Shown in pieces: positions 9,859-18,948 of a stretch of 64,000 nt of DNA. The notes beneath the pieces are model-generated. The model saw only the letters and a program-made list of their open reading frames with translations, was not told the DNA's origin and ran no database searches. The DNA comes from Mesobacillus sp. AQ2 (lineage in GTDB: Bacteria; Bacillota; Bacilli; Bacillales; Cytobacillaceae), in contig NZ_CP126080.1 in the NCBI RefSeq assembly GCF_030122805.1, forward strand, positions 3,911,501 through 3,975,500, in the 5' to 3' direction. Numbering within the stretch: the stretch's first letter is position 1; each line of letters starts with the position of its first letter. The position numbers were made by a program, and so were the translations under genes.

Positions 9859-10662
9859 TTATTTTTCTTTTTTGTATACTTTGATGTAATCAACTGTCAT
9901 CTGCTGAGGAAAATGAGTTGTTTCATCAGGATAACCAGGCCATTTTCCTCCAACAGCAAGGTTCAGCTGCAGGTAGAAATCGCGGTCAAACGGTGCAAAT
10001 CCAGCTTGCGGTTCCTCTGAATCTGGAGTCTTGCTGAACCAGTCAGTCTGCCTTGCATACAGAACATCGTCCACATACCATCTGAATTCACCTGGCTCCC
10101 AATCCAGGGTAAAGACATGGAAATCTTCCGAGAACTTCTTGCCATCAGGAAGCGTATAGTTTTCTCCTGTATATGTGTGAGGCATTCCGTAATGCAGCGT
10201 TCCATAAACCGTGCCAGGCTGGTGGCCAATCAACTCCATGATGTCAATTTCCCCGCAGGCCGGCCATCCTGTGTATAATTCCATATCTTCTGGCATCATC
10301 CAGATTGCCGGCCAGATTCCCTGGCCTTCAGGCAGCTTCGCCCGGATCGTAAAACGACCGTATGTCCAGGCTGCCTTACCTCTGGTCGTCAATTTTGCAG
10401 ATGTATAATCCATCACGTTATCCTTCTCATTCCTGGCTTCGATAATCAGGTGGCCATTTTCAATCCGTGCATTTTCTTTCCGTCTTGTATAGAACTGGGA
10501 TTCTTCATTGCCAAACCCCGTTCCCGCCTCAACGAAATTCCACTTACTTTCATCTATATCAGGAAGATCAAAGTTCTCCTCCCACACCAGGCTCCACACT
10601 GTTTCAGTTTTTGAAAGCGCCATCATTTCTTTGTTTGCCTTCCCCTGATCTTTTTGCTCCAC
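9859..10662 (-). CDS. Intracellular GH16 beta-glucanase (laminarinase type)
   Basis: A 267-residue GH16 domain with catalytic GEIDIMELIG and no signal peptide, so probably cytoplasmic. It starts at a GTG with AAAGGGGAAG 5 bp upstream. It is similar to the catalytic half of the secreted GH16 at 0.9-3.8 kb (both have the YGRF/YGRY-IKAKLP-GIWPAIWM pattern) and is likely a paralogue. First gene of the enzyme operon; a promoter candidate is at 10747-10775. It would act on imported oligoglucans. Confidence 0.9.
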   Translation of the reverse strand: MEQKDQGKANKEMMALSKTETVWSLVWEENFDLPDIDESKWNFVEAGTGFGNEESQFYTRRKENARIENGHLIIEARNEKDNVMDYTSAKLTTRGKAAWTYGRFTIRAKLPEGQGIWPAIWMMPEDMELYTGWPACGEIDIMELIGHQPGTVYGTLHYGMPHTYTGENYTLPDGKKFSEDFHVFTLDWEPGEFRWYVDDVLYARQTDWFSKTPDSEEPQAGFAPFDRDFYLQLNLAVGGKWPGYPDETTHFPQQMTVDYIKVYKKEK

Positions 10663-10746
10663 CTAAACTTCCCCTTTCAGAAAAACTGATTGCTTCGAAC
10701 AAAATATCTCTCAATTCCTATTCTACCTTTGCCAGCAAAGCATCTT

Positions 10747-10775
10747 GAGATAGAGAATTTTGTTTAGGGTGTCAA
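10747..10775 (-). promoter_or_regulatory. Candidate sigma-A promoter of the glucan-degradation operon
   Basis: On the minus strand a perfect TTGACA (10770-10775) lies 17 bp before TATCTC (10747-10752), a weak -10, as expected for an activated promoter. It is about 85 bp upstream of the GTG of the intracellular GH16 gene. Confidence 0.5.
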
Positions 10776-10806
10776 TATTTTAGAAGAACGGAATTCCAGG
10801 TGAAAA

Positions 10807-10821
10807 CACTTCCAAAAAGTG
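10807..10821. promoter_or_regulatory. Inverted repeat upstream of the operon promoter, candidate activator site
   Basis: CACTT-N5-AAGTG lies about 30 bp upstream of the TTGACA box. It is placed where a response regulator such as the neighbouring AraC-type protein could bind. The link to that protein is inference. Confidence 0.3.
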
Positions 10822-10869
10822 CAAATTTTATTGGGATAAGAGCGTTGATTTAGATGCAGGTATAAGAAC

Positions 10870-11340
10870 ATAGCGCTGCTTCAGACAAAGTGAAGGCGCA
10901 CAGGAGAGATTTTGTCCGAACCTGGAGCTAGTTCGGACAAAACGAAGACGTGCCGCCAATCTTTTTGTCCGAACCCTGGGTTACTTCGGTCAATATAAAG
11001 CCGCACAGGTCACACTTTGTCCGAAATTGGGGGCACTTCGGACAATACGAAGCCACACCGCCGAGCTTTTGTCCGAACTTGGAGGCACTTCGGACAATAC
11101 GAAGCCACACAGGCCACACTTTGTCCGAAATTGGAGGCACTTCGGACAAAACCAAGCCCTACCTCCGAGCTTTTGTCCGAACTTGGCGTCACTTCAGACA
11201 ATACGAAGCCGCACAGGCCACACTTTGTCCGAACTTGGAGGCACTTCGGACAATACGAAGCCCCACAGGCCACACTTTGTCCGAACTTGGCGTCACTTCA
11301 GACAAAACAAAGTCACACGGGCAAGCTTTTGTCCAAACTT
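10870..11340. repeat. Tandem array, 9 units of 52 bp, each with a GTCCGAA/TTCGGAC hairpin
   Basis: The right hairpin arm (TTCGGAC or TTCAGAC) starts at 10880, 10932, 10985, 11037, 11089, 11141, 11193, 11245 and 11297. Seven of the eight steps are 52 bp and one is 53. A complete unit has TTGTCCGAA, an 11-nt loop, TTCGGACAA, then a spacer with GAAGCCACACAGG. Stems are up to 9 bp. The array begins just past the terminator of the response-regulator gene. The 714-bp gap 10663-11376 holds only this array, the promoter candidate and the terminator. All three forward frames are open across it, but none has a ribosome binding site. Confidence 0.9.
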
Positions 11341-11344
11341 GGGC

Positions 11345-11376
11345 AAAAAAGAAAAAGAGAGCCTATTCAGCTCTCT
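11345..11376 (-). terminator. Terminator of the response-regulator gene
   Basis: The stem AGAGAGC/GCTCTCT directly abuts the TGA stop codon (11377-11379). On the minus strand it is followed by TTTTTCTTTTTT. Confidence 0.8.
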
Positions 11377-12885
11377 TCATCCATTCATTTCCCGATATTC
11401 TTTTGGCGAGATTCCTTCTGCTTCGCGGAACACTCGTGCAAACTGTTTGGGATTTTTGTAGCCAACCATCTCGCTGATTTCAAGAATTTTAAAGTCCGTT
11501 TCTTTCAGCAGCTTTTTTGCATTTTCTACCCTGACCATTTTTAAATAATCAACGAAGTTTTGACCAATATACTCCTTGAACATGTGGCTGAAATAGGAGT
11601 AATTCAAAGATATATAATTTGCGACTACGGCGAGATTCAAGTCCTTGTGGTAATTTTCCCTGATATAGGCGATTGCCCGGTCCATATACTTTTGCTCTGA
11701 ATACACTGATCTCATTTGTTTATTGTATTCGTGGATCCTCATCAGCAAGCCTTCGAGGGCATGGAAGTATTCATGGAAATTATCAAAGTTATAAATGTCA
11801 TCAATTTTGTTCAATAGCTCAAACGTCACAAGGGATTCATCCCCCAGCCGCTTAAAAAACCCTTTGAAAATGGTCTCATTGATTGCCTGATTCAAGTCTT
11901 CCAGATAGCTGATGCTGCTGTGCGAGATGACATCGAAGTCCATCACCTGTCTCAGGTTGGTTTTTATTTCATTTTCCCTTTCTGTTCCTAGCATATTGGA
12001 GATTTTATTGATCAATTCCACCGGAACTGAAGAACCATCCGGCTTTTCTTTGACACTTTCATAATAAATAACCTGTCTGCGCGGATAGAGGAAATGGTAC
12101 TTCAAGGCAGTGGCTGCCTGTTCATACGTTTTTTTCAATTCCCGTATGTCCTGTTCCTTCTCACTGATGCCAATGGTGAAGACCAAATGCCTGTCCCTGC
12201 CAAGCTGCTCTTTCAACAGGGAAAATAGCTCGAGATCTGCTGAAATAATGGTCACCCTGCCATCATTATCGAGAAATGGAATGCAATCATTGGGTGAACA
12301 AAGCAGCTGATTGATCTTTTCAAGCAAATGATTCTTTTCAATCTCAGCCTCCGCATCGATGATCCCTACATAAAAGCCATCCGGATAGGCTTCGATTTTC
12401 ATTTTCTTATAAAGAACCTCTACAACATCCATTTGCAGATTAGGACTGAGCAAAATATAATTCAGCTGACTGGCACGATATTCATCCATGTGCTGATAGG
12501 TCATTTTCTGGCTTTGTTCCAGTTCTTCAGTGATCAATTTAAGAGTTTTGAAAAGCTCTGAACGATTGACCGGCTTCAGAAGATAATCTCTCACCTTATA
12601 CTTGATCGCTTCCTTGGCATAAGTGAAATCATCATAGCCACTTAGGATCACAATGGCTGTTTTGATTTCTCTTTGCTGGATTTCCTTGATCAGCTGGATA
12701 CCATCCATCCTCGGCATTTTAATATCAGTGATCACGATATCTGGTTCATTTTCAGCTATTAGTTCAAGGGCTTCCTGTCCATCACTGGCAATAAAAGTAG
12801 TAAACTCTGGATGCTCTCTCTTAATCATTGCCTGTATGCCCAATCGGATATTTTTCTCATCATCAGCTATAAGGACTTTATACAC
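11377..12885 (-). CDS. AraC-family two-component response regulator (YesN-like)
   Basis: A 502-residue cytoplasmic regulator. The N-terminal receiver domain (1-120) has the phospho-acceptor in DIVITDIKMPRMDG (about residue 54) and the conserved Lys in YLLKPVNR. A poorly conserved middle region follows. The C-terminal AraC double helix-turn-helix (about 400-500) includes NYSYFSHMFKEYIGQNFVDY and VGYKNPKQFARVF. Its start overlaps the end of the sensor kinase gene by 8 bp, so the pair is translationally coupled. It lies between the importer and the enzyme genes and most likely activates one or both. Confidence 0.93.
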   Translation of the reverse strand: MYKVLIADDEKNIRLGIQAMIKREHPEFTTFIASDGQEALELIAENEPDIVITDIKMPRMDGIQLIKEIQQREIKTAIVILSGYDDFTYAKEAIKYKVRDYLLKPVNRSELFKTLKLITEELEQSQKMTYQHMDEYRASQLNYILLSPNLQMDVVEVLYKKMKIEAYPDGFYVGIIDAEAEIEKNHLLEKINQLLCSPNDCIPFLDNDGRVTIISADLELFSLLKEQLGRDRHLVFTIGISEKEQDIRELKKTYEQAATALKYHFLYPRRQVIYYESVKEKPDGSSVPVELINKISNMLGTERENEIKTNLRQVMDFDVISHSSISYLEDLNQAINETIFKGFFKRLGDESLVTFELLNKIDDIYNFDNFHEYFHALEGLLMRIHEYNKQMRSVYSEQKYMDRAIAYIRENYHKDLNLAVVANYISLNYSYFSHMFKEYIGQNFVDYLKMVRVENAKKLLKETDFKILEISEMVGYKNPKQFARVFREAEGISPKEYREMNG

Positions 12886-14758
12886 TTTGGCTGCCCCCTT
12901 TCATAATTTTGCAAGGCATTTTTAATGTCACCATCGTGAATTCGCCTTTGACACTTGTAACAAACACTCCATACTCTGTTCCATAGTAAAGCTTGATCCT
13001 CTCATTCACATTGTGGATCCCAATGCCATTGCCGCCTTTGGAACCATGATTTTGATGTTCCTCACCAGTTTGGAGGGATCTGTTGAGGGCCTCGCACTGC
13101 TCTTGCGTCATCCCAACGCCATTATCCTCGATCTCAATAGTGACATAGTCATCAGAATACCTCGCGCTCACCTGCAGGATGCCTCTGTCTTTCTGGTTGT
13201 TCGGAATAATTCCATGTTTAATCGCATTTTCGATAATCGGCTGCAGTGACATTTTCAGGACTTCCTGGTCCCGCAATTCGTTTGGGACATCAATCGTTAA
13301 AGTCAGCTGCCCATCCAGACGCAGATTCATGATATCTACATAGTTTTTTATATAATTGAGTTCTTCTTCCAGGATCACAAAGTCATTTTTCCATTTAAGA
13401 TTATAACGCATCATTTCCCCAAGCGAGGTTACTGCATCAGAAATAGCGTACTCCCCTTCTATTTCTGCCATCATTTTGATGTTTTCCAATGTGTTATACA
13501 GAAAGTGGGAATCAATCTGGGTCTTCAGTGCCTTTAATTCGGTTTCCTTTGCGGCTGCCTGCTTATTGACAGCTTCAGCAATCAGTCCGTTCATTTTACC
13601 AAGCAGGCTTTTAAAATGAAATGCCAGTTCTGAAATCTCATCCTGACCGTCAACCTCTACATCCACGGAAAAATCCCCGTGCCCGACTCGCTCCATTGAA
13701 TCCTTCAGTTTGTACATTTTTTTCAAGAGCAATAAGACCAATACATAGGTGACAAAAGAAAGAATAATAACTAAAAAGATAATTCCGCTAAAAATAACAT
13801 TCCTTGTCTTGGCAGTTTCAGCATAAAGGCTCTCAAGTGAAATGACATTCAGCAGATAGGCATCCAAATCTTCGATGTAGGCTGTAATGACTAGATATGG
13901 AGTTTCATTGTTTTCAAACTGAAAACTGCCAGTGCCTTCGTGTTTTGATTTATTGAATTTCAGTTTGAGCTCTTCTGTGTCAATTCCCTCATCTTCAAAA
14001 AAGGTATGATGGAAGTTCCTGATCATGTTGTTGTCTTTGTCGATCACGACATACACTGAATCAGGATCCTGAACAGATCCGAACATCTTAGGAAAAAAGT
14101 TTTTCAGGAACATATTGATTTCGATGATCCCTAAATGTTCGTCCTTTGGATAATCCAGTTCCCGCAACAAAGAAATTTTCGCCGTGTTTTGTGATGGCAG
14201 CCGTTCCAGAACATCCTCTGTCTGCTGGTCAAACCACCATACCTCCATGCCATTCCTGTTGATGACTTCATCTCTCCATGGCTTTTGCATGATCCGTTCT
14301 TCCTTGAAGAGAATCGGCCACATCTCGGTTACATATGGATTGGTCGTATAAAGGCGGATATTTTCTATGGCAGGGTTATTTGCCTGCAGCCTGGTGACAT
14401 TCGAAAGCTCGTTCATCCTGAAATCTATTAACTGGTCGACGTTCGCTTCATTTCGGCTTTTAACGAAATCAATGAATTCCATATCTGAAACGACCATCTG
14501 GGCCGTCCTTCTCATGGATTCTATATTGTTTTTAATGTGGATTTTTTCAATTTCCAAAGCATTTTCACTCTTGATGCTGATTTCGGTTATCGCCCTGTCA
14601 TATACGTTACTGGAATAGATGGAGATAAAAATGATAATCGGAATAATGATAATGATGATATATAAGGCAATTAGCTTTTGTTGCAGGGAAAGGCGGTCAA
14701 ACCAGGTCGCTGCCTCTTTAATTTTTTTATGAAAGTCCACTTTAATCACACCCAACAT
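12878..14758 (-). CDS. Sensor histidine kinase (YesM/LytS-type)
   Basis: A 626-residue membrane sensor. One transmembrane helix lies at about 30-50 (IALYIIIIIIPIIIFISIYS) and a second at about 315-340, enclosing an extracellular sensor region of roughly 260 residues. A HAMP linker follows. The His_kinase domain has the phospho-acceptor in SHFLYNTLENIKMM, and the ATPase domain has EDNGVGM and GNGIGIHNVNERIK. The start is uncertain by a few codons. Partner of the overlapping response regulator. In this class the ligand is often a sugar delivered by an ABC binding protein, so beta-gluco-oligosaccharide is a reasonable guess. Confidence 0.92.
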   Translation of the reverse strand: MLGVIKVDFHKKIKEAATWFDRLSLQQKLIALYIIIIIIPIIIFISIYSSNVYDRAITEISIKSENALEIEKIHIKNNIESMRRTAQMVVSDMEFIDFVKSRNEANVDQLIDFRMNELSNVTRLQANNPAIENIRLYTTNPYVTEMWPILFKEERIMQKPWRDEVINRNGMEVWWFDQQTEDVLERLPSQNTAKISLLRELDYPKDEHLGIIEINMFLKNFFPKMFGSVQDPDSVYVVIDKDNNMIRNFHHTFFEDEGIDTEELKLKFNKSKHEGTGSFQFENNETPYLVITAYIEDLDAYLLNVISLESLYAETAKTRNVIFSGIIFLVIILSFVTYVLVLLLLKKMYKLKDSMERVGHGDFSVDVEVDGQDEISELAFHFKSLLGKMNGLIAEAVNKQAAAKETELKALKTQIDSHFLYNTLENIKMMAEIEGEYAISDAVTSLGEMMRYNLKWKNDFVILEEELNYIKNYVDIMNLRLDGQLTLTIDVPNELRDQEVLKMSLQPIIENAIKHGIIPNNQKDRGILQVSARYSDDYVTIEIEDNGVGMTQEQCEALNRSLQTGEEHQNHGSKGGNGIGIHNVNERIKLYYGTEYGVFVTSVKGEFTMVTLKMPCKIMKGGSQSV

Positions 14759-14866
14759 TTATCCACATTCAAATGATACATCTTAAGTATTAAAAGTAGC
14801 GTGAAAAAGTGTTTCAATATTTTGAAGTCTAACAGGATTCACGCACGCCCAACGTAAAAGCAGGAA

Positions 14867-14911
14867 TAGACTGTCCCTTCAAGAAAATTAATTCTAAAAG
14901 GAACAGTCTTT
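14867..14911 (-). terminator. Hairpin after the binding-protein gene
   Basis: A long imperfect stem (AGACTGTCCCTT / AAGGAACAGTCT) lies 12 bp beyond the stop codon of the solute-binding protein gene. The following U-run is weak, so it may only attenuate transcription into the kinase gene or protect the upstream mRNA. Confidence 0.5.
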
Positions 14912-14922
14912 CCGAATGTTAC

Positions 14923-16578
14923 TTAATTTGCTGCATCAAGTTTTTTCTTATTGTTTTCATATACTTCCTGCTGATACTTTTCCACTTTTTCATAGCCGAA
15001 AGAATCACGTTTCTTCAGGAAGTCGTTGTAGAGTTTATCGAACTCTTTATCGGATTTAGCAAGCAGAAGCTTAGGAAGTGTTTTACCCCATTCTTGTGCG
15101 ATCTTGCTTGCTGCGACACCTTCTGTGGAAGTTCCAGTTGGGCTGATGCCATCAAACTCTGCATAGCTGACTGTTTTTCCTTTTGTCCAGTCTTCCATTT
15201 GCTTGAATGGTTCAGAAGCTGGCGGTGCCCATGCGAGGCTCATGTTTGTATCCATAAGCATCCAGTACTTGAATGAAGCACCATACTGCTGGTCAAAAGC
15301 TGCGCGGTCCTTATTCAGCAGATCCAATACTTCCGGTTTGAATTCAGGCTTACCGTTTGCCATATCATATGTTTCGCCCTCTTTACCCATATAAAGGTCC
15401 ATTTGTCCTTCTTCGCTGATCAGGTAAGTCAGGAATTGAATTGCTCTTTCTTTATCTTTTACATCTTTGGAAATCAGAGTCACTGTCCATCCTGAGATGC
15501 TGTCACCAGCCAAAGCAGGTGCGTCTCCATTTGAGTTAGCAGGTCCGTCTACTGCAATATATACGGAGTTAGGATCTTTAGCATACAATGCGTGTTGTTG
15601 TGCTGCAAGGTCACTTCGCTGATAAAGCATTGCGAAGTATCTGCCTTGTGAGATCTTTTCTTCCATTTGCGGACGCTTATCAATGAAGATGTCCTTAGCA
15701 AGAAGCCCTTTGTCATTTGCTTCTCTAAAAGTTTTTAACCATGCAAGATACTCTGGATCCTGGCTGCGGTCATAAACCTTTCCGTCTTTTTCCATCGGGA
15801 TGTTAAGGAAGTTTTGCAAATAGCCTTCAAGGGAAGTGTTTCCTACATCCGTAAATTCATTTAAGCCGAAAGGAATCAGCGGTGCGCCGTTCACTTCAGG
15901 GAATTTTTCTTTGGCAGCTTCAAGCGCCTTCAAGAATCCTTCAGGCGTGCTCATATCAGGGCTGCCGATTGCTTCATACATATCTTTTCTTACAAGAAAT
16001 GTCTGGTTTGATGGCTTAAGGTCTTTATATTTGTCAAAATCTTTTGGTGATGAAGAAGCATTTGGATAACCGTAAGTATTGCCATCTTCCTGCTTATACC
16101 ATTCAATCTTTGCTCCATCTGCTACCTTAAAGAAATACGGATCATACTGGTCAGCAAGTTCATTCAATGGAAGGACAAGCTCGCCTTCGATCATCTTCTT
16201 GACAGCATCTTCCCACCAGCCGATCGTGATGAAATCAGGAAGCTTGCCTGATGCAATCATCGTGTTCATTTTCTCAGCTTCGTTGCCTGCTGGTGAAATG
16301 AAGTTGACAGAAACACCGGTTTTATCTGTTACATACTTTGAAACAACATCGTCGCCCCATTTATGTGCGAACCAGGAAAAGTTCACATACCAATCAAAAG
16401 TAATCGGTTCCTTGTTGGACTGCCATCCAGGTGCATCGGCTGTTGCTTTTGGTTTGTCTGTGTCCTTTTCATCGGAAGCGTTTTCATTTGCCTTGTTGGA
16501 ACAACCTGAAAACAATGCCAAAACCAAAGATAGAACAAGCATTAGTGAAAAGCCTTTGGAAAGAAATTTTCTCCTCAT
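14923..16578 (-). CDS. ABC transporter substrate-binding lipoprotein (LplA-like)
   Basis: A 551-residue extracytoplasmic lipoprotein. The ATG at 16578 is chosen because a GAGAGGG site precedes it and it opens a proper lipoprotein signal peptide, MRRKFLSKGFSLMLVLSLVL ending in the lipobox LFSGC. An earlier in-frame ATG adds 36 residues that would spoil this. The mature protein belongs to the large carbohydrate-binding family 1 group used with LplB/LplC-type permeases. It follows both permease genes after a 209-bp gap that contains an AT-rich hairpin. It probably binds laminarin- or gentio-oligosaccharides. Confidence 0.9.
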   Translation of the reverse strand: MRRKFLSKGFSLMLVLSLVLALFSGCSNKANENASDEKDTDKPKATADAPGWQSNKEPITFDWYVNFSWFAHKWGDDVVSKYVTDKTGVSVNFISPAGNEAEKMNTMIASGKLPDFITIGWWEDAVKKMIEGELVLPLNELADQYDPYFFKVADGAKIEWYKQEDGNTYGYPNASSSPKDFDKYKDLKPSNQTFLVRKDMYEAIGSPDMSTPEGFLKALEAAKEKFPEVNGAPLIPFGLNEFTDVGNTSLEGYLQNFLNIPMEKDGKVYDRSQDPEYLAWLKTFREANDKGLLAKDIFIDKRPQMEEKISQGRYFAMLYQRSDLAAQQHALYAKDPNSVYIAVDGPANSNGDAPALAGDSISGWTVTLISKDVKDKERAIQFLTYLISEEGQMDLYMGKEGETYDMANGKPEFKPEVLDLLNKDRAAFDQQYGASFKYWMLMDTNMSLAWAPPASEPFKQMEDWTKGKTVSYAEFDGISPTGTSTEGVAASKIAQEWGKTLPKLLLAKSDKEFDKLYNDFLKKRDSFGYEKVEKYQQEVYENNKKKLDAAN

Positions 16579-16740
16579 TTTTTGACCCTCTCTCTTGTTT
16601 GTTTTTTGGGCCACATTATTCAATGTACACTGCTTTGAAAAAGCGGGAAAGGCTTTTTTCAAAAAAACGGCCTTTCCCAAGATCATAAGGGGTATCTTTC
16701 ATGAATAAGCAGTACTCAATTAATAATGAAGCCTGGTATT

Positions 16741-16773
16741 ATTTAAATTTCTTCTAAGAAGAAAAATTTAAAT
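16741..16773. other. AT-rich stem-loop between permease and binding-protein genes
   Basis: ATTTAAATTTCTTCT is followed almost at once by its near-complement AAGAAGAAAAATTTAAAT, giving a stem of about 15 bp with almost no loop. It has no U-run. It lies between a permease gene and a binding-protein gene, where such hairpins can set unequal mRNA levels; that role is inference. Confidence 0.5.
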
Positions 16774-16787
16774 CATTGTTAATAGAA

Positions 16788-17687
16788 TCAACCTTTTACT
16801 GATCCAATCAGCATTCCTTTTACAAAGTATTTCTGCAGGAATGGATAGACCAGCATGATCGGAAGCGTCGTTACAACCATTGTTGCCAGTTTGATTGACT
16901 GAGAGGTTACTGTCTTCGTTGCAATCGAGCCTGCTGCATTCGTCATCATTTGGTTAGAGCTGGACTCAGCTACAACCTTATATAAATAGGTCTGGATTGG
17001 CTGCAGGTCAGGGTTATTTACAAAGATGACTCCGGCAAAATAGTCATTCCACTGGTAGACACCCTGGAACAGTGCGATGGTAGCAATAACTGGCATTGAC
17101 AGCGGGATGATTACTTTGATAAAAATCATAAAGTCATTTGCCCCATCTATTTTTGCTGCTTCCTCAAGAGAAGTTGGCAATTCCCTGAAGAAGGAAACAA
17201 AGATGATCAGATGGAAGAAGTTGAACATTGTCGGAATGATATACACCAGGAAGTTATCAAACAACCCAAGGTCTCTGATCAACAGGAAGTAGGGAATCAA
17301 TCCGCCGCTGAAAAACATCGTGATGACACCAACCAGCATGTAAAAGTTCCTGCCGTAAAGGTCTCGTCTCGAAATAGCATAAGCAACCATCGCTGTAAAA
17401 GATACATGGGTGATTGTGCCGATAACCGTTTTGGCAATGGTCACACCAAATGATGTAACAATGCCAGGTGTTTCAAAAACCGCCTTATAGTTTGCAAAAG
17501 TGAACTCACGCGGCCACCAGTAGATTCCCCCCCGCATGGCATCGACACCATCATTCAGTGAGTTGACGAGAACATACCAGATTGGGTAGACCGTGATGCC
17601 GCAGATAAAGAGCATAATGAGAATGTTAACGTTGTCGAAGATATATTCGCTTGTTGTTCGCCGGTTCCGTTTAAAAAGCTTAAACAC
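16788..17687 (-). CDS. ABC sugar transporter permease (LplC/YtcP-like)
   Basis: A 299-residue inner-membrane permease with about six transmembrane helices. The EAA loop that contacts the ATPase reads LEEAAKIDGANDFMIF. The N-terminus FKRNRRTTSEYIFDNVN is typical of the LplC branch. It follows the other permease gene by 12 bp. No ATP-binding subunit is encoded in this locus, so a shared MsmX-type ATPase encoded elsewhere is expected, as in other Bacillus sugar importers. Confidence 0.93.
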   Translation of the reverse strand: MFKLFKRNRRTTSEYIFDNVNILIMLFICGITVYPIWYVLVNSLNDGVDAMRGGIYWWPREFTFANYKAVFETPGIVTSFGVTIAKTVIGTITHVSFTAMVAYAISRRDLYGRNFYMLVGVITMFFSGGLIPYFLLIRDLGLFDNFLVYIIPTMFNFFHLIIFVSFFRELPTSLEEAAKIDGANDFMIFIKVIIPLSMPVIATIALFQGVYQWNDYFAGVIFVNNPDLQPIQTYLYKVVAESSSNQMMTNAAGSIATKTVTSQSIKLATMVVTTLPIMLVYPFLQKYFVKGMLIGSVKG

Positions 17688-17699
17688 AACCTCACCCCC

Positions 17700-18686
17700 T
17701 TAGAATAAAGATGTTCCATTCAGTTTCTTCGTAATCTTGTTCGCAGACAGGAGCAGGATGAAGGCGATGATCGCTTTCAATAAACCAACTGCTGTTGCGT
17801 ATGAGTAGCGGGCATTTTGCAGACCCATTTGATAGACGTAAATATCAATAACGTTACTGGCGCTCTCATTCAATGAGTTTCGCAAAATCAAGATCTGATC
17901 GAAGTTTGAATTCAGGACACCGCTTACAGCAAGAATGAACAAGATTGTGATGGTTGGGCGAATTGACGGCAATGTGACGTGCCACATTTTTTGGAACCGG
18001 TTTGCTCCATCAATTGTGGATGATTCGTATAGTTCCGGAGATACACCAGCAATAGCTGCCAGATAGATGATTGCTGACCATCCAAGTTCTTTCCAAATAT
18101 CCGAGAGAATGACAATCCCCCAGAAGTTATCCGGCTCAGCCAGGAAATTCGTCCGTTCACTGATCAACCCTAAACCTAGCAAAATATCATTGATGACACC
18201 GATATCCGCCAGCCATGTAGTCAAGATGCCTCCAAGTACAACCCATGAAATAAAATGCGGCAAGTAAGAAATTGTCTGAACCGCTTTCTTTAGCTTCATA
18301 GATGTTAGTTCATTAAGCAAAAGAGCAAAAATGATTGGGAGCGGGAAACCGATAATCAATTTAATCAAGCTGATTCCCAGGGTATTTTTGAGGACAATCC
18401 AGAAATTCTCATCCTGCAGGAATTCCTTAAACTGCATCAATCCAACCCATGGTGCCTCCGAAATCGTCTTGATGATGCTATATTCCTTGAACGCGATGAT
18501 CAGCCCATACATTGGGATATAGTTAAAGATGAACATCCATACTACACCCAGAAGCGCCATCGTCTGCAAATACTTTTGTGAAATGATTGTCTTTTTGATT
18601 TTTTGGTATTTTTCTTTTTTTGTTGCCTTTTCGATAATGGTGTCAGTAACTTGTTGTTCGACTGGCTGTTCTATCTTGACTTCCAT
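17700..18686 (-). CDS. ABC sugar transporter permease (LplB-like)
   Basis: A 328-residue membrane permease and first gene of the importer operon. The EAA-loop region reads SPELYESSTIDGANRFQKMW. A hydrophilic N-terminal stretch of about 45 residues precedes the first helix. The ATG at 18686 has GGTGG 7 bp upstream. An in-frame ATGATG 45 bp earlier lacks a ribosome binding site. It pairs with the LplC-like permease 12 bp downstream. Confidence 0.9.
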   Translation of the reverse strand: MEVKIEQPVEQQVTDTIIEKATKKEKYQKIKKTIISQKYLQTMALLGVVWMFIFNYIPMYGLIIAFKEYSIIKTISEAPWVGLMQFKEFLQDENFWIVLKNTLGISLIKLIIGFPLPIIFALLLNELTSMKLKKAVQTISYLPHFISWVVLGGILTTWLADIGVINDILLGLGLISERTNFLAEPDNFWGIVILSDIWKELGWSAIIYLAAIAGVSPELYESSTIDGANRFQKMWHVTLPSIRPTITILFILAVSGVLNSNFDQILILRNSLNESASNVIDIYVYQMGLQNARYSYATAVGLLKAIIAFILLLSANKITKKLNGTSLF

Positions 18687-18828
18687 TTCTTCACCACCTT
18701 GGCTGCTTTGTCTTTCTTGTATCTTCATCATAAAAAAAAGGGCTTACATTTATAAGCCATCGAATTTTGCTTATGGTACCAATTTTTTAGTTTTGGAAAA
18801 ATCGGCCAAAATATTGATACCATCACAT

Positions 18829-18842
18829 TGTTATCGTTTTCA
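18829..18842 (-). promoter_or_regulatory. cre site (CcpA operator) upstream of the importer operon
   Basis: TGAAAACGATAACA on the minus strand fits all 14 positions of the Bacillus cre consensus TGWAANCGNTNWCA. It is about 145 bp upstream of the first permease start. It implies catabolite repression of the importer by preferred sugars. Confidence 0.75.
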
Positions 18843-18884
18843 TTTTTTCGGGAGGCGAAGATTTTAAGTTGTCCTTAATATAAA

Positions 18885-18928
18885 AAAACTGTGCACCAGA
18901 CTAATGGTTCAGTCCGGTGCACAGTTTT
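18885..18928. terminator. Bidirectional terminator after the ZIP gene
   Basis: A strong stem (AAAACTGTGCACC / GGTGCACAGTTTT) with a 17-nt loop has T-runs in both directions. It ends the ZIP transporter gene and shields the importer promoter region. Confidence 0.85.
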
Positions 18929-18948
18929 CTCAGCTTTTTATCCAGTTT

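Noticed and set aside
10950..11544. Three overlapping forward open frames of 144-175 residues and two reverse frames over the 10.9-kb array
   Set aside because: All three forward frames are open at once because the repeat unit has few stops. The 52-bp period shifts frame each unit, there is no ribosome binding site, and the products run out of frame into the response-regulator gene.
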